DNA of 64,000 nt from Amycolatopsis cihanbeyliensis (lineage in GTDB: Bacteria; Actinomycetota; Actinomycetes; Mycobacteriales; Pseudonocardiaceae): contig NZ_VFML01000001.1 in the NCBI RefSeq assembly GCF_006715045.1, positions 4,122,501-4,186,500 on the forward strand, in the 5' to 3' direction. The notes under the pieces are model-generated. The model was not told where the DNA came from. It saw only the letters and a list, made by a program, of their open reading frames with translations, and did no database searches. Positions 46,483 to 53,374 of the stretch are shown here, one piece after another. The stretch's first letter is position 1. Every line of letters begins with the position of its first letter. A program made the translations under genes and the position numbers.

Positions 46483-47117
46483 GACGGTTCCCCCGGCGGG
46501 AAGGTGGCGACCTGCTCGCGCAGCAGTGGGAGGTACGTGTCCCCGACGGCCGTGCCCGGGTCGCCGATCGCGTCGACCCGCAGCACGCTCCGCCCGCGGA
46601 CGTAGTGGGCGTGGTAGGTGGTGTGCGGGAGGTCCGCCTGCTCCGGGCTGCGCCGTGCCAGGACCCCCGGCGGCGTGGGTTCGACCGGTTCGTGCCCGCC
46701 ACCCGCGTAGATGTCGTCCAGGGCGTGCAGGGTGGCCGCCGGCTCGGCGCCGTCGGCCAGCAGCAACCAGTACACGTAGAACCGGATGTCCTCGTGCATG
46801 GTCATGATGATGTCGACATGCGCCACCCCGGTGTTGCGCATGGCGTTCAACTCGGTGGGCGCGAACAACTTCAGCGGCGCGAGCCTGCTGAACGGCAGAT
46901 CCCGCTCGATCTGGATGTCGCCCGGTGGCTGCACCAGTGGCGTCGGGAGCGACCCCGGCCTGCGGGCCGACGGCTCCGCCTCGGCCGTCGGGATGTCCGG
47001 CCGGTTCGGGTTCGCCCCACTGCCCCACGCCGCCCAGGCCACGGACGGCGGGACCAGCAACGCCACGACGATCAGCACGGTACGCACCGGCGCGCGCCCC
47101 CGTGCCACCACGTCCAC
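46476..47117 (-). CDS. Signal-anchored extracytoplasmic protein, first gene of the glycan operon
   Basis: Protein of 213 residues with an N-terminal signal or anchor ('VRTVLIVVALLVPPSVAWAA') and a soluble exported part ('HVDIIMTMHEDIRFYVYWLL', 'ATLHALDDIYAGGGHEPVEP', 'VDAIGDPGTAVGDTYLPLLR'). No known domain is recognised. The start may be GTG 47117 or the GTG two codons on (47111), which is better spaced from GGGAGGA. A -10 TAGAAT lies 25 bases upstream, so this is the promoter-proximal gene. Confidence 0.68.
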   Translation of the reverse strand: MDVVARGRAPVRTVLIVVALLVPPSVAWAAWGSGANPNRPDIPTAEAEPSARRPGSLPTPLVQPPGDIQIERDLPFSRLAPLKLFAPTELNAMRNTGVAHVDIIMTMHEDIRFYVYWLLLADGAEPAATLHALDDIYAGGGHEPVEPTPPGVLARRSPEQADLPHTTYHAHYVRGRSVLRVDAIGDPGTAVGDTYLPLLREQVATFPPGEPSW

Positions 47118-47141
47118 TCCTCCCGTTTGTCCGGCCGTGGC

Positions 47142-47147
47142 ATTCTA
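47142..47147 (-). promoter_or_regulatory. -10 element TAGAAT, promoter of the glycan operon
   Basis: The minus-strand TAGAAT matches the actinobacterial -10 consensus well. The predicted leader is about 20-25 nt and contains GGGAGGA before the first gene. An inverted repeat GGTGAG-n10-CTCACC at 47160-47181 covers the -35 region and may be an operator. Confidence 0.5.
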
Positions 47148-47231
47148 GGTTGCTCGATCGGGTGAGTCCCCGGGTGCTCACCGAGCGGGTCCGACCGTGC
47201 TCGTTCGTCTCCGGTGGCGGGCGTTCGTGCG

Positions 47232-47237
47232 TACAGT
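47232..47237 (+). promoter_or_regulatory. -10 element TACAGT, leaderless promoter of msrA
   Basis: TACAGT ends six bases before ATG 47244, and no ribosome site at proper spacing is present. Confidence 0.5.
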
Positions 47238-47243
47238 TGAGGT

Positions 47244-47912
47244 ATGTCCTTGTTCGGTCGAGACAAGACGCGTGCCGTGACCGCCGAAGACGCGCTCCCC
47301 GGTCGTTCGACGCCGATCCCGGCGCCGGAGTACCACGCCGTGCACCCGGACCGGCGGATCAAGCCGCCGTTCCCGGAGGGAATGACCACGGCCGTGTTCG
47401 GGATGGGCTGCTTCTGGGGAGCCGAGCGGCTGTTCTGGCAGACGGCCGGGGTCCACTCGACCGCGGTCGGCTACGCGGGCGGGCACACCCCGAACCCGAC
47501 CTACGAGGAGGTGTGCACCGGGCGGACCGGGCACACCGAGGCGGTGCTGGTCGTGTTCGACCCGGCGCAGGTGAGCTACCCGGCACTGCTCAAGGTGTTC
47601 TGGGAGGGGCACGACCCGACGCAGGGGATGCGGCAGGGCAACGACGTCGGCACGCAGTACCGCTCGGCGGTCTACTACACCGGCGAGGCCCAGTGTGCCG
47701 ATGCGGAGTCGTCGCGGGAGTCGTTCCAGGCCGCACTGCGCGCCGCGGGCCACGGCGAGATCACCACCGAGATCGCTCCGCTCGGCGAGTTCTACTACGC
47801 CGAGGACTACCACCAGCAGTACCTGTACAAGGTCCCCGGCGGTTACTGCGGCCTCGGCGGAACCGGCGTGACCTGCCCCGCGGGTCTCGCCACCGGCAAG
47901 CCTCGAATCTGA
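47244..47912 (+). CDS. msrA: Peptide-methionine (S)-S-oxide reductase MsrA
   Basis: Protein of 222 residues. The catalytic motif [13 protein letters not shown] contains the active cysteine (about C56); '[20 protein letters not shown]', '[20 protein letters not shown]' and '[20 protein letters not shown]' are all typical of MsrA. Two further cysteines near the C-terminus could serve as resolving residues. It repairs methionine sulfoxide in proteins with thioredoxin as reductant. It is cytoplasmic. The N-terminal 45 residues are an extension common in actinomycetes. Confidence 0.96.
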   Translation: MSLFGRDKTRAVTAEDALPGRSTPIPAPEYHAVHPDRRIKPPFPEGMTTAVFGMGCFWGAERLFWQTAGVHSTAVGYAGGHTPNPTYEEVCTGRTGHTEAVLVVFDPAQVSYPALLKVFWEGHDPTQGMRQGNDVGTQYRSAVYYTGEAQCADAESSRESFQAALRAAGHGEITTEIAPLGEFYYAEDYHQQYLYKVPGGYCGLGGTGVTCPAGLATGKPRI

Positions 47913-47914
47913 CA

Positions 47915-47943
47915 TCCGGAAAGTGGCCTTCAGGGCACCGGAC
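47915..47943 (+). terminator. Possible terminator hairpin after msrA
   Basis: TCCGG at 47916-47920 and CCGGA at 47939-47943 flank an inner GTGGCC/GGGCAC pairing around TTCA, with a bulge. The hairpin is weak and lacks a T-tract, but it lies directly after the msrA stop. Confidence 0.35.
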
Positions 47944-47959
47944 GGGGCGGGTCGGGGTT

Positions 47960-47965
47960 TACCCT
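47960..47965 (+). promoter_or_regulatory. -10 element TACCCT, leaderless promoter
   Basis: TACCCT ends seven bases before the GTG at 47973. Confidence 0.4.
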
Positions 47966-47972
47966 TCCGCGG

Positions 47973-48452
47973 GTGAGTTACGACCTGCTGTTTCTCCACC
48001 GGGAGCCGGGGCAGTCGCTGGCCGAGGCGGTCGAGGCCGTCGAGGTCATGGATGGGGACGACGAGGCGGAGGGCCAGCTACCCACCGAGCTGGCCGAGGC
48101 CTGGGACCGGGTCGTCCCGCAGGCCCGCGAACTGCTCGGCGAACTGGACGAGCACCTCGCCGAGGACTACCGGGAGCTGTCGCACGGCCCGAGCGGCGTC
48201 CAGCTGAGCTTCGCCGAGGGGGAGGTGGCCCTCACCGTGCCGTACTGGCATCGCGGGGAGGCTGCCGCCCGGATCGTCGAGGATGTCTACGCCCTCGCCG
48301 TGGTCGTCCAGAAGGAGACCGGGATGACCGGGTACGACCCGCAGCTTGACCAGTCGCTGGACGAGGCCAGGGTGACCCAGTCCGCGGCCGTGGCGGTACT
48401 CGACGAGACCACCAGGATGTTGCCGGACATCTGGCGCGACGGCGAACGCTGA
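47973..48452 (+). CDS. Hypothetical protein (MSYDL-type)
   Basis: Protein of 159 residues beginning MSYDLLFLHREPGQSLAEAV, a beginning shared by small hypothetical proteins of actinomycetes. The protein is acidic and mostly helical. No membrane segment, signal or catalytic motif is visible; 'SGVQLSFAEGEVALTVPYWH' suggests a short beta-sheet. Function unknown. The GTG start fits the leaderless -10 element. A large inverted repeat begins three bases after the stop. Confidence 0.72.
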   Translation: MSYDLLFLHREPGQSLAEAVEAVEVMDGDDEAEGQLPTELAEAWDRVVPQARELLGELDEHLAEDYRELSHGPSGVQLSFAEGEVALTVPYWHRGEAAARIVEDVYALAVVVQKETGMTGYDPQLDQSLDEARVTQSAAVAVLDETTRMLPDIWRDGER

Positions 48453-48454
48453 CC

Positions 48455-48507
48455 CGTGAGGACCACCCCGCCACGCGGTGTGGCGCCGGCGAGGTGGCCG
48501 TCACGGC
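48455..48507. terminator. Long two-step inverted repeat after the hypothetical gene
   Basis: CCGTGA (48455-48460) pairs with TCACGG (48502-48507), and CCACCCCGCC (48464-48473) pairs with GGCGAGGTGG (48489-48498) with one mismatch. Symmetric three-base internal loops separate the two stems. It is strong enough to act as a T-less terminator for the gene ending at 48452. Confidence 0.5.
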
Positions 48508-48813
48508 AGGGGCATACAGATCAGCTCGGGTTCGTGGCGGCAGCCCGGGTCGGGTCTCGCTCGCGGAACATGACTACTCCTGCTGTATGGGTCATAACCG
48601 AGTGTCAATCATTCCCGCAATGGTGTAGACCACCGACCGGCCCAATCGGCACGCGGTGATCTTCGCCACTTCGGATCAGGATGTGGTCCGGATGGAGCAG
48701 GATCACTCGGGCGGAGACAGCAGCGTGAGTTGCGCTGATCGCAACATTCCGGGCCCTCGCCCGGGCGGGGGATTTTTGCTCCGGGAAATACGGCACTTCG
48801 GGACATATGGGAC
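48508..48813. other. Intergenic region, no gene seen; terminator-like hairpin with T-tract
   Basis: No coding frame here has start, ribosome site and plausible protein. Seen: an inverted repeat GTTGCG-CTGAT-CGCAAC (48729-48745), followed by a stem CCTCGC-CCGG-GCGGGG (48755-48770) and ATTTTT, the only classical plus-strand intrinsic terminator in the window. It has no gene directly upstream on that strand, so a short untranslated RNA ending near 48777 is possible. No RNA family is recognised. Confidence 0.35.
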
Positions 48814-48835
48814 GGGTCTCGCTCGGGCGAGATCC
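48814..48835 (-). terminator. Nine-base hairpin downstream of tRNA-Gly
   Basis: GGGTCTCGC (48814-48822) pairs with GCGAGATCC (48827-48835) around TCGG, with one G-U. It begins four bases beyond the tRNA CCA end on the transcribed strand, as expected for a processing or termination hairpin. No T-tract. Confidence 0.55.
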
Positions 48836-48838
48836 GGC

Positions 48839-48914
48839 TGGAGCGGACGACGGGACTCGAACCCGCGACCCTCACCTTGGCAAGGTGATGCGCTACCAAC
48901 TGCGCTACGTCCGC
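48839..48914 (-). tRNA. tRNA-Gly (anticodon GCC), CCA encoded
   Basis: The minus strand reads a full cloverleaf. The acceptor stem GCGGACG pairs with CGTCCGC, the D arm is GCGC-AGTTGGTA-GCGC, and the anticodon stem CACCT/AGGTG carries the loop TTGCCAA... with anticodon GCC. The T arm is CGGGTTCGAACCCG. The discriminator is T at 48842, followed by an encoded CCA (48841-48839). Standard glycine identity elements are present. The variable loop is short. Confidence 0.96.
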
Positions 48915-48945
48915 ACTGGCACCGTGCAACCGGTGTGGGGCACAG

Positions 48946-48951
48946 TCTATA
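48946..48951 (-). promoter_or_regulatory. -10 element TATAGA for tRNA-Gly
   Basis: On the minus strand TATAGA (overlapping TAGACT) lies 31 bases upstream of the mature tRNA 5' end, a usual distance. No clear -35. Confidence 0.45.
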
Positions 48952-49097
48952 CCTGACCGTTGGGCGGCTTGCGAGCCACCCGGACGGTGGGCTTTCGGTT
49001 ACTCCTGGCGCACAGGGGGTGACGCCACCTGCTGCGCTCCGTATGGTGTCAACATTCAACCGAAAGGGTTACTGCCCGAAGGGGGTGCCTGGCTGGG

Positions 49098-50726
49098 ATG
49101 AGCGAGCAGGTGATGGTGCCGCGCCAGGTGGTCGCGGAAGGCGAGCCGAGCGCCGAGGCGGAGCTCCTGCAGCGGCTCCGGGACGGCGAGGACGCAGCGT
49201 TCGGCGAGCTCTTCGAGTCCCACGCGGCCGCCGTGCGACGGCTCGCGCTGGGCCTGGCCGCGGACCGGTCCGAGGCGGAGGACATCACCGCGGAAACCTT
49301 CTTCCGGGTCCTGCAGGCGCTGCGTAGAGGTTCCGGGCCGCGGGACAACGTGCGGGCCTACCTGCTCACCGTCGCCCGCAGGGTGTCCTGGGAGTGGCAC
49401 GGCGCCCGCAAGGACGTGCCGGTCACCGATGACGAGCTCACCACCAGGGCGGGTGCGGGCACCGACTCGCAGTCCCGCTCCGCCGAGCACACCCTGATCA
49501 CCAGAGCCTTCACCAGCCTGCCCGAGCGCTGGCGCTCGGTGCTGTGGCAGACCGAGGTCGAGGGCGAGCAGCCTGCCGTGGTGGCCCCGCACTTCGGGCT
49601 GAGCGCGAACGCCACGGCTGCGCTGGCCCGCCGCGCCCGGCTCGGCCTGCGCGCGGCGTACCTGCAAGCGCATCTCGCGGTGCACCGCAGCTCGGATGGT
49701 TGCCGCACGGTGATGGAGAAGCTCGGTGGCTACACCGCGGGCAGCGTCACCGGCGCCGAGGCACGCAAGGTCCGGGCGCACCTGATCGTCTGCTCCTCCT
49801 GCCGCTCCACCCACGCCGAGTTGCGGGACGTCTGCTCCTCGCTGCGCGCGCATGCCGGCCTGGTCGCCCTGCTGGTACCCGCCTCCGCGCTGACCTTCGC
49901 CGGCTCCGGGGCCGGAGCCGGCGCGGCGAGCGCGGCCGGTTCGGCGGTGGCCGCGAGCGCCGGCGGGGTCGGTACCGCGGCCGCGGGCGGTACGGGCGGG
50001 CTGGCCGCGGCCCTCGGGACCAAGGTCAAGGTCGGCGTGGCACTCGCCTCCACCGCGGCCGCCGGCGCCCTCGGCGTCACGGTGGGCCCCGGGCTCGATC
50101 CGGACACCGCCACCCAGCTCGTCGGGCTGCCGGGCGGTGGCGCGGAGCTGCGTATCGCGCAGCCGACCTCGTCGCCGACCCGCACCCAGCCGCCGCGCAC
50201 CAGCGCCGGCGGCGACGCCCCGGCCCCCGATCACCTGGATGCCGGCGGAAGGGCTTCGGCCCAGGAGCAGGCGCACGAGTACACACCCGCGCGAGGCACC
50301 GAGATTCCCGGCGAGACGCGCGAGCACGACGCGTTGCCGAACGCCGAGCTGGAGCCGGAGCACGGACAGCGGCCGGCAGGCGAGGTCGAGGACGGTGCGG
50401 ACGGCGGGGACGACGGTGTCGACCCGCGGTCCGACATCGGTGATGAGGGGCCGGTCGACGTCAGCACGGTGCTGGACACCAGCGGCAACACCACCAGTGA
50501 GCAGCCGAGCTCGACGGCGGGGCAACCGAACGGAACGCGGAGTACCCCGGCGCGGCCCGGGTCCGAGCTGACGCACAAGCCGCGGAAGACCCCGGACCGC
50601 CAGCCCCGGACCAGGACGAGGACCGCCACCGGGACCATGACCTGCTACACCTACACCGCGACGATCATCCGCGGTTCGGTTACCGAGCGTAAGCACGTCA
50701 GCCGTTGCCTTGGCTCGTCCGGGTAG
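49098..50726 (+). CDS. ECF sigma factor fused to a zinc-finger anti-sigma domain and a long tail
   Basis: Protein of 542 residues. Sigma region 2 (about 30-95: 'GELFESHAAAVRRLALGLAA', 'DITAETFFRVLQALRRG') and region 4 (about 135-190: 'LPERWRSVLWQTEVEGEQPA') are followed by a ZAS-like motif 'AHLIVCSSC' (H-x3-C-x2-C, near 232-240). Alanine/glycine-rich hydrophobic segments come next (about 255-335). A 200-residue acidic, Thr/Pro-rich tail ends with a pair of cysteines ('TMTCYTYTATI...VSRCLG'). Sigma and anti-sigma are thus one chain, likely tethered to the membrane. The ribosome site is weak. Confidence 0.85.
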   Translation: MSEQVMVPRQVVAEGEPSAEAELLQRLRDGEDAAFGELFESHAAAVRRLALGLAADRSEAEDITAETFFRVLQALRRGSGPRDNVRAYLLTVARRVSWEWHGARKDVPVTDDELTTRAGAGTDSQSRSAEHTLITRAFTSLPERWRSVLWQTEVEGEQPAVVAPHFGLSANATAALARRARLGLRAAYLQAHLAVHRSSDGCRTVMEKLGGYTAGSVTGAEARKVRAHLIVCSSCRSTHAELRDVCSSLRAHAGLVALLVPASALTFAGSGAGAGAASAAGSAVAASAGGVGTAAAGGTGGLAAALGTKVKVGVALASTAAAGALGVTVGPGLDPDTATQLVGLPGGGAELRIAQPTSSPTRTQPPRTSAGGDAPAPDHLDAGGRASAQEQAHEYTPARGTEIPGETREHDALPNAELEPEHGQRPAGEVEDGADGGDDGVDPRSDIGDEGPVDVSTVLDTSGNTTSEQPSSTAGQPNGTRSTPARPGSELTHKPRKTPDRQPRTRTRTATGTMTCYTYTATIIRGSVTERKHVSRCLGSSG

Positions 50727-50806
50727 CGCCTGTTCTGCCCTCGCGCCCGCGGTAGTGCTCCCGGTACCGTTGGACCGGCTCGGACGTGGCGCACCAGGAG
50801 GAGAAG

Positions 50807-51247
50807 ATGACCCGGCTGACACGGGGTTCTGATGGCCGGGAATGGGTGGTCCGGGCCCAGATGGAGTGGCGCAAGCCGGCCACGGCCGACGACTTCGAGC
50901 ACGACGAGGCGGCCAGCTACGGTCCGGGTATCGCGATGCTGCTGGTGACCGTGGCGCTGGCGCTGGTGCTGATCGTGTGGATGCCCGAGGACGTACTGGT
51001 GCCCAGCTGGATCCCGCTGGCCCTGCTGGTGCTCGCGCTGTTCTTCCCGTTGCGCTGGATGCTGCGCAGGCCGTGGACCGTGGTCGCGGAGACCGAGGGC
51101 GATGCCAGCGGCGAGCGCCCCTCCGAGCGGTGGGTCGGGACCGTCCGCGGCATGTTCGCGGTGCGCGGTGAGATGGCCAGGATCGCCAAGAGCATCCAGC
51201 GACAGGACCTCCCGGACTTCGACGGTCCGCTGCACCCGGTCGAGTAG
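50807..51247 (+). CDS. Small membrane protein, function unknown
   Basis: Protein of 146 residues. A hydrophilic start (MTRLTRGSDGREWVVRAQME) is followed by two adjacent membrane segments ('GIAMLLVTVALALVLIVWMP', 'WIPLALLVLALFFPLRWMLR') and a C-terminal cytoplasmic part ending 'SIQRQDLPDFDGPLHPVE'. It resembles conserved hypothetical membrane proteins of Pseudonocardiales. ATG 50807 has GGAGGAG five bases upstream and is preferred over the in-frame ATG at 50786. It ends five bases before the glycosylase gene, with which it probably forms an operon. Confidence 0.78.
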   Translation: MTRLTRGSDGREWVVRAQMEWRKPATADDFEHDEAASYGPGIAMLLVTVALALVLIVWMPEDVLVPSWIPLALLVLALFFPLRWMLRRPWTVVAETEGDASGERPSERWVGTVRGMFAVRGEMARIAKSIQRQDLPDFDGPLHPVE

Positions 51248-51251
51248 CGCG

Positions 51252-52106
51252 ATGCCCGAACTGCCTGAAGTCGAAGCCCTCGCGTACCACCTGCGCGAGC
51301 ACGCGGTCGGCCGCACGGTGACCAGGGTGGATGTCGCCTCGCTGAGCGTGCTGAAGACCTTCGATCCACAGTGGACCGCCTTGCACGGACTCGAGGTGAC
51401 CGCCGCGGGCAGGCACGGCAAGCATCTGGACATCGGTGTCGGCACCGAGCTGCACCTGGTGGTGCATCTGGCCCGCGCGGGCTGGCTGCGCTGGTCCGAC
51501 ACGCTCTCCCCGGTGCCGCCCAAGCAGGGCAGGGGACCGCTGGCGCTGCGGGTGCATCTCGGTGGGCCGGGGTTCGACCTGACCGAGGCCGGCACGAAGA
51601 AGGGGCTCGCCGTGTGGATCGTGCGCGATCCCGCCGAGGTCTCCAGCATCGCCCGGCTCGGCCCGGACGCGCTGGAACTGGACCGGGCGGGTCTCGAGCA
51701 GGCGCTGGCCGGGCGCACCACCCGGCTGAAGAACGCGCTGACCGACCAATCGATCATCGCCGGGATCGGCAACGCCTACTCCGACGAGATCCTGCACCTC
51801 GCGCGGCTGTCACCGTACGCGAACCCGGCCAAGCTGCCCGCGGAGGCGCTGGACCGGCTGGCCGAGGCCGTGCACACCGTGCTCACCGACGCCACCGACC
51901 GCTCGGTGGGCCAGGACGCCGCCCGGCTGAAGGGGGAGAAGCGCTCCGGCCTGCGGGTGCACGGCAGGACCGGGCTGCCCTGCCCGGTCTGCGGTGACAG
52001 CGTCCGGGAGATCTCCTTCGCGGACAAGGCTTTCCAGTACTGCGCGACCTGCCAGACCGGCGGTAAGCCGCTGGCCGACCGCCGGATGTCCAAGCTGCTG
52101 AAGTAG
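51252..52106 (+). CDS. Fpg/Nei-family DNA glycosylase
   Basis: Protein of 284 residues. The N-terminus MPELPEVEALAYHLREHAVG provides the catalytic proline-2 and glutamate. A helix-two-turn-helix is in 'LKNALTDQSIIAGIGNAYSD', and a C-terminal zinc finger has CPVCGD and 'YCATCQTGGKPLADRRMSKL'. It excises oxidised bases and nicks DNA by beta/delta elimination. The family belongs to the actinobacterial Fpg/Nei-like branch, so base preference is uncertain. It converges with the serine hydrolase gene, leaving three bases. Confidence 0.92.
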   Translation: MPELPEVEALAYHLREHAVGRTVTRVDVASLSVLKTFDPQWTALHGLEVTAAGRHGKHLDIGVGTELHLVVHLARAGWLRWSDTLSPVPPKQGRGPLALRVHLGGPGFDLTEAGTKKGLAVWIVRDPAEVSSIARLGPDALELDRAGLEQALAGRTTRLKNALTDQSIIAGIGNAYSDEILHLARLSPYANPAKLPAEALDRLAEAVHTVLTDATDRSVGQDAARLKGEKRSGLRVHGRTGLPCPVCGDSVREISFADKAFQYCATCQTGGKPLADRRMSKLLK

Positions 52107-52109
52107 TCG

Positions 52110-53231
52110 CTACCCGCACAGGGCGGCGAGTACGGGCGCCATCGGCGCGACCGGCCACGGCCGCCGCCCGGGTTCGTGCGAAAGGTCCGCGGCCCGGTCG
52201 AACACGGTGGCCGCGAGCACGAGCTGCCGCCGCCCGTCCTCGGTGGTCAGCGCGACGCTGGAGTAGCCGGGCCCGCCGCCGGTACCGCCGATGGCGGCCA
52301 CCGATGTCTCCCCGCCACACGGCAGCTCCACCCGCTCCAGGCCCAGCCCGTAGCCGTCGCCTACGGAGCCCAGCAACCGCCGCCGCTGCTCCGGTGCCAG
52401 CAACTCGCCGGTGAGCAGGGCGCGCTGGAACCGGGCCAGATCGTCCACAGTGGAAATCATCGTGCCCGCTGTCCAGTCGTAGGAGGGGCTGAACACAGTG
52501 AGGTCCGTGCCGGCGAGGTCGTAACCGTGCAGGTGTGGCCCGGCGATCCGCGGATCGTTGATCGGGAACGTGGTGCGGTGCAACCCGAGCGGCCGCAGGA
52601 TCCGCTCGCGGATCTCGGTTACCACACTGCGCCCGGTGATCCGTTCGATGATCATCCCGGCCAGCAGGTAGTTGGTGTTGGAGTAGCCGGTCCGCTCGCC
52701 GGGGGCGAAGGCGGGACCGTGCGCGCCTGCCCTGCGCACCACCTCGCGTGGCGGGATCACGTGCGCGCGGTCCCCGCGCTCCAGGTACGGCGCGAAGAAC
52801 TCCGGGGTGTCGGCGGGGTCGTACCCGCTGGTGTGGTCCAGCAGCCGCCGCGGCGTGATCAGCTCGGGCCGGTACCCATCGCCGCGCAGCACCCCCGGCA
52901 GCAACTCGGCCACGGTGTCTACAAGCGACAGTTCGCCCTCACCGACGAGTCGGAGCAGCACGGTAGCGGTGAACGCCTTGGTGTTCCTGGCGATCCGGAA
53001 CCGGTGCCACCCGGTCGCCGGTTCCCCGGTGGCGGTGTCCGCCACACCGGCGCTGAGCCGCCGTTCCCGCGCGCCGTCCCTGGCATACGCCACCACCCCG
53101 GGAAACCCCGCCCGGACCAGCCCGTCGACCGACTCGCGCAGCGGATCCGCACGCTGGTCCGCCACGGCAGGCGTACTCGCACCGAGCAGTGCGGCGAGGG
53201 CGATGGCGGGGACGGCTCGGCGTGATCTCAT
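52110..53231 (-). CDS. Class C beta-lactamase-like serine hydrolase lacking the nucleophile serine
   Basis: Protein of 373 residues with a signal peptide (MRSRRAVPAIALAALLGAST). The beta-lactamase/D-Ala-D-Ala carboxypeptidase fold is clear: 'LLDHTSGYDP', the YxN motif in 'GERTGYSNTNYLLAG', and a final 'GGTGGGPGYSS' replacing KTG/HTG. The first motif should read S-x-x-K as in 'FRIGSxTK', but here it is FRIARNTK with Arg82 (AGG at 52986-52988) instead of Ser; Lys85 is kept. It may be a non-catalytic binder, or the result of a single-base change. Confidence 0.85.
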   Translation of the reverse strand: MRSRRAVPAIALAALLGASTPAVADQRADPLRESVDGLVRAGFPGVVAYARDGARERRLSAGVADTATGEPATGWHRFRIARNTKAFTATVLLRLVGEGELSLVDTVAELLPGVLRGDGYRPELITPRRLLDHTSGYDPADTPEFFAPYLERGDRAHVIPPREVVRRAGAHGPAFAPGERTGYSNTNYLLAGMIIERITGRSVVTEIRERILRPLGLHRTTFPINDPRIAGPHLHGYDLAGTDLTVFSPSYDWTAGTMISTVDDLARFQRALLTGELLAPEQRRRLLGSVGDGYGLGLERVELPCGGETSVAAIGGTGGGPGYSSVALTTEDGRRQLVLAATVFDRAADLSHEPGRRPWPVAPMAPVLAALCG

Positions 53232-53374
53232 ACCCGCCAGCCTTCGCGGGCGGCTCCGCGGGAGCCATGCGGCCACCGGGTGAGTCCGGGGTGGGGGCGG
53301 CCCCATCCCGCGGTGCCGGTAAACCTGTGCACGTGACCTTGCACCTGGCGCGCGTAGCGCAGAGCATTGACGGC

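Noticed and set aside
47160..47181. GGTGAG-n10-CTCACC as a riboswitch or attenuator of the glycan operon
   Set aside because: The arms are short and lie upstream of the likely start site, so it is at most an operator.
48232..48571. Minus-strand frame with AGGAG before an ATG at 48571
   Set aside because: It runs antisense through the large inverted repeat and into the hypothetical gene; the product has no likeness to a protein family.
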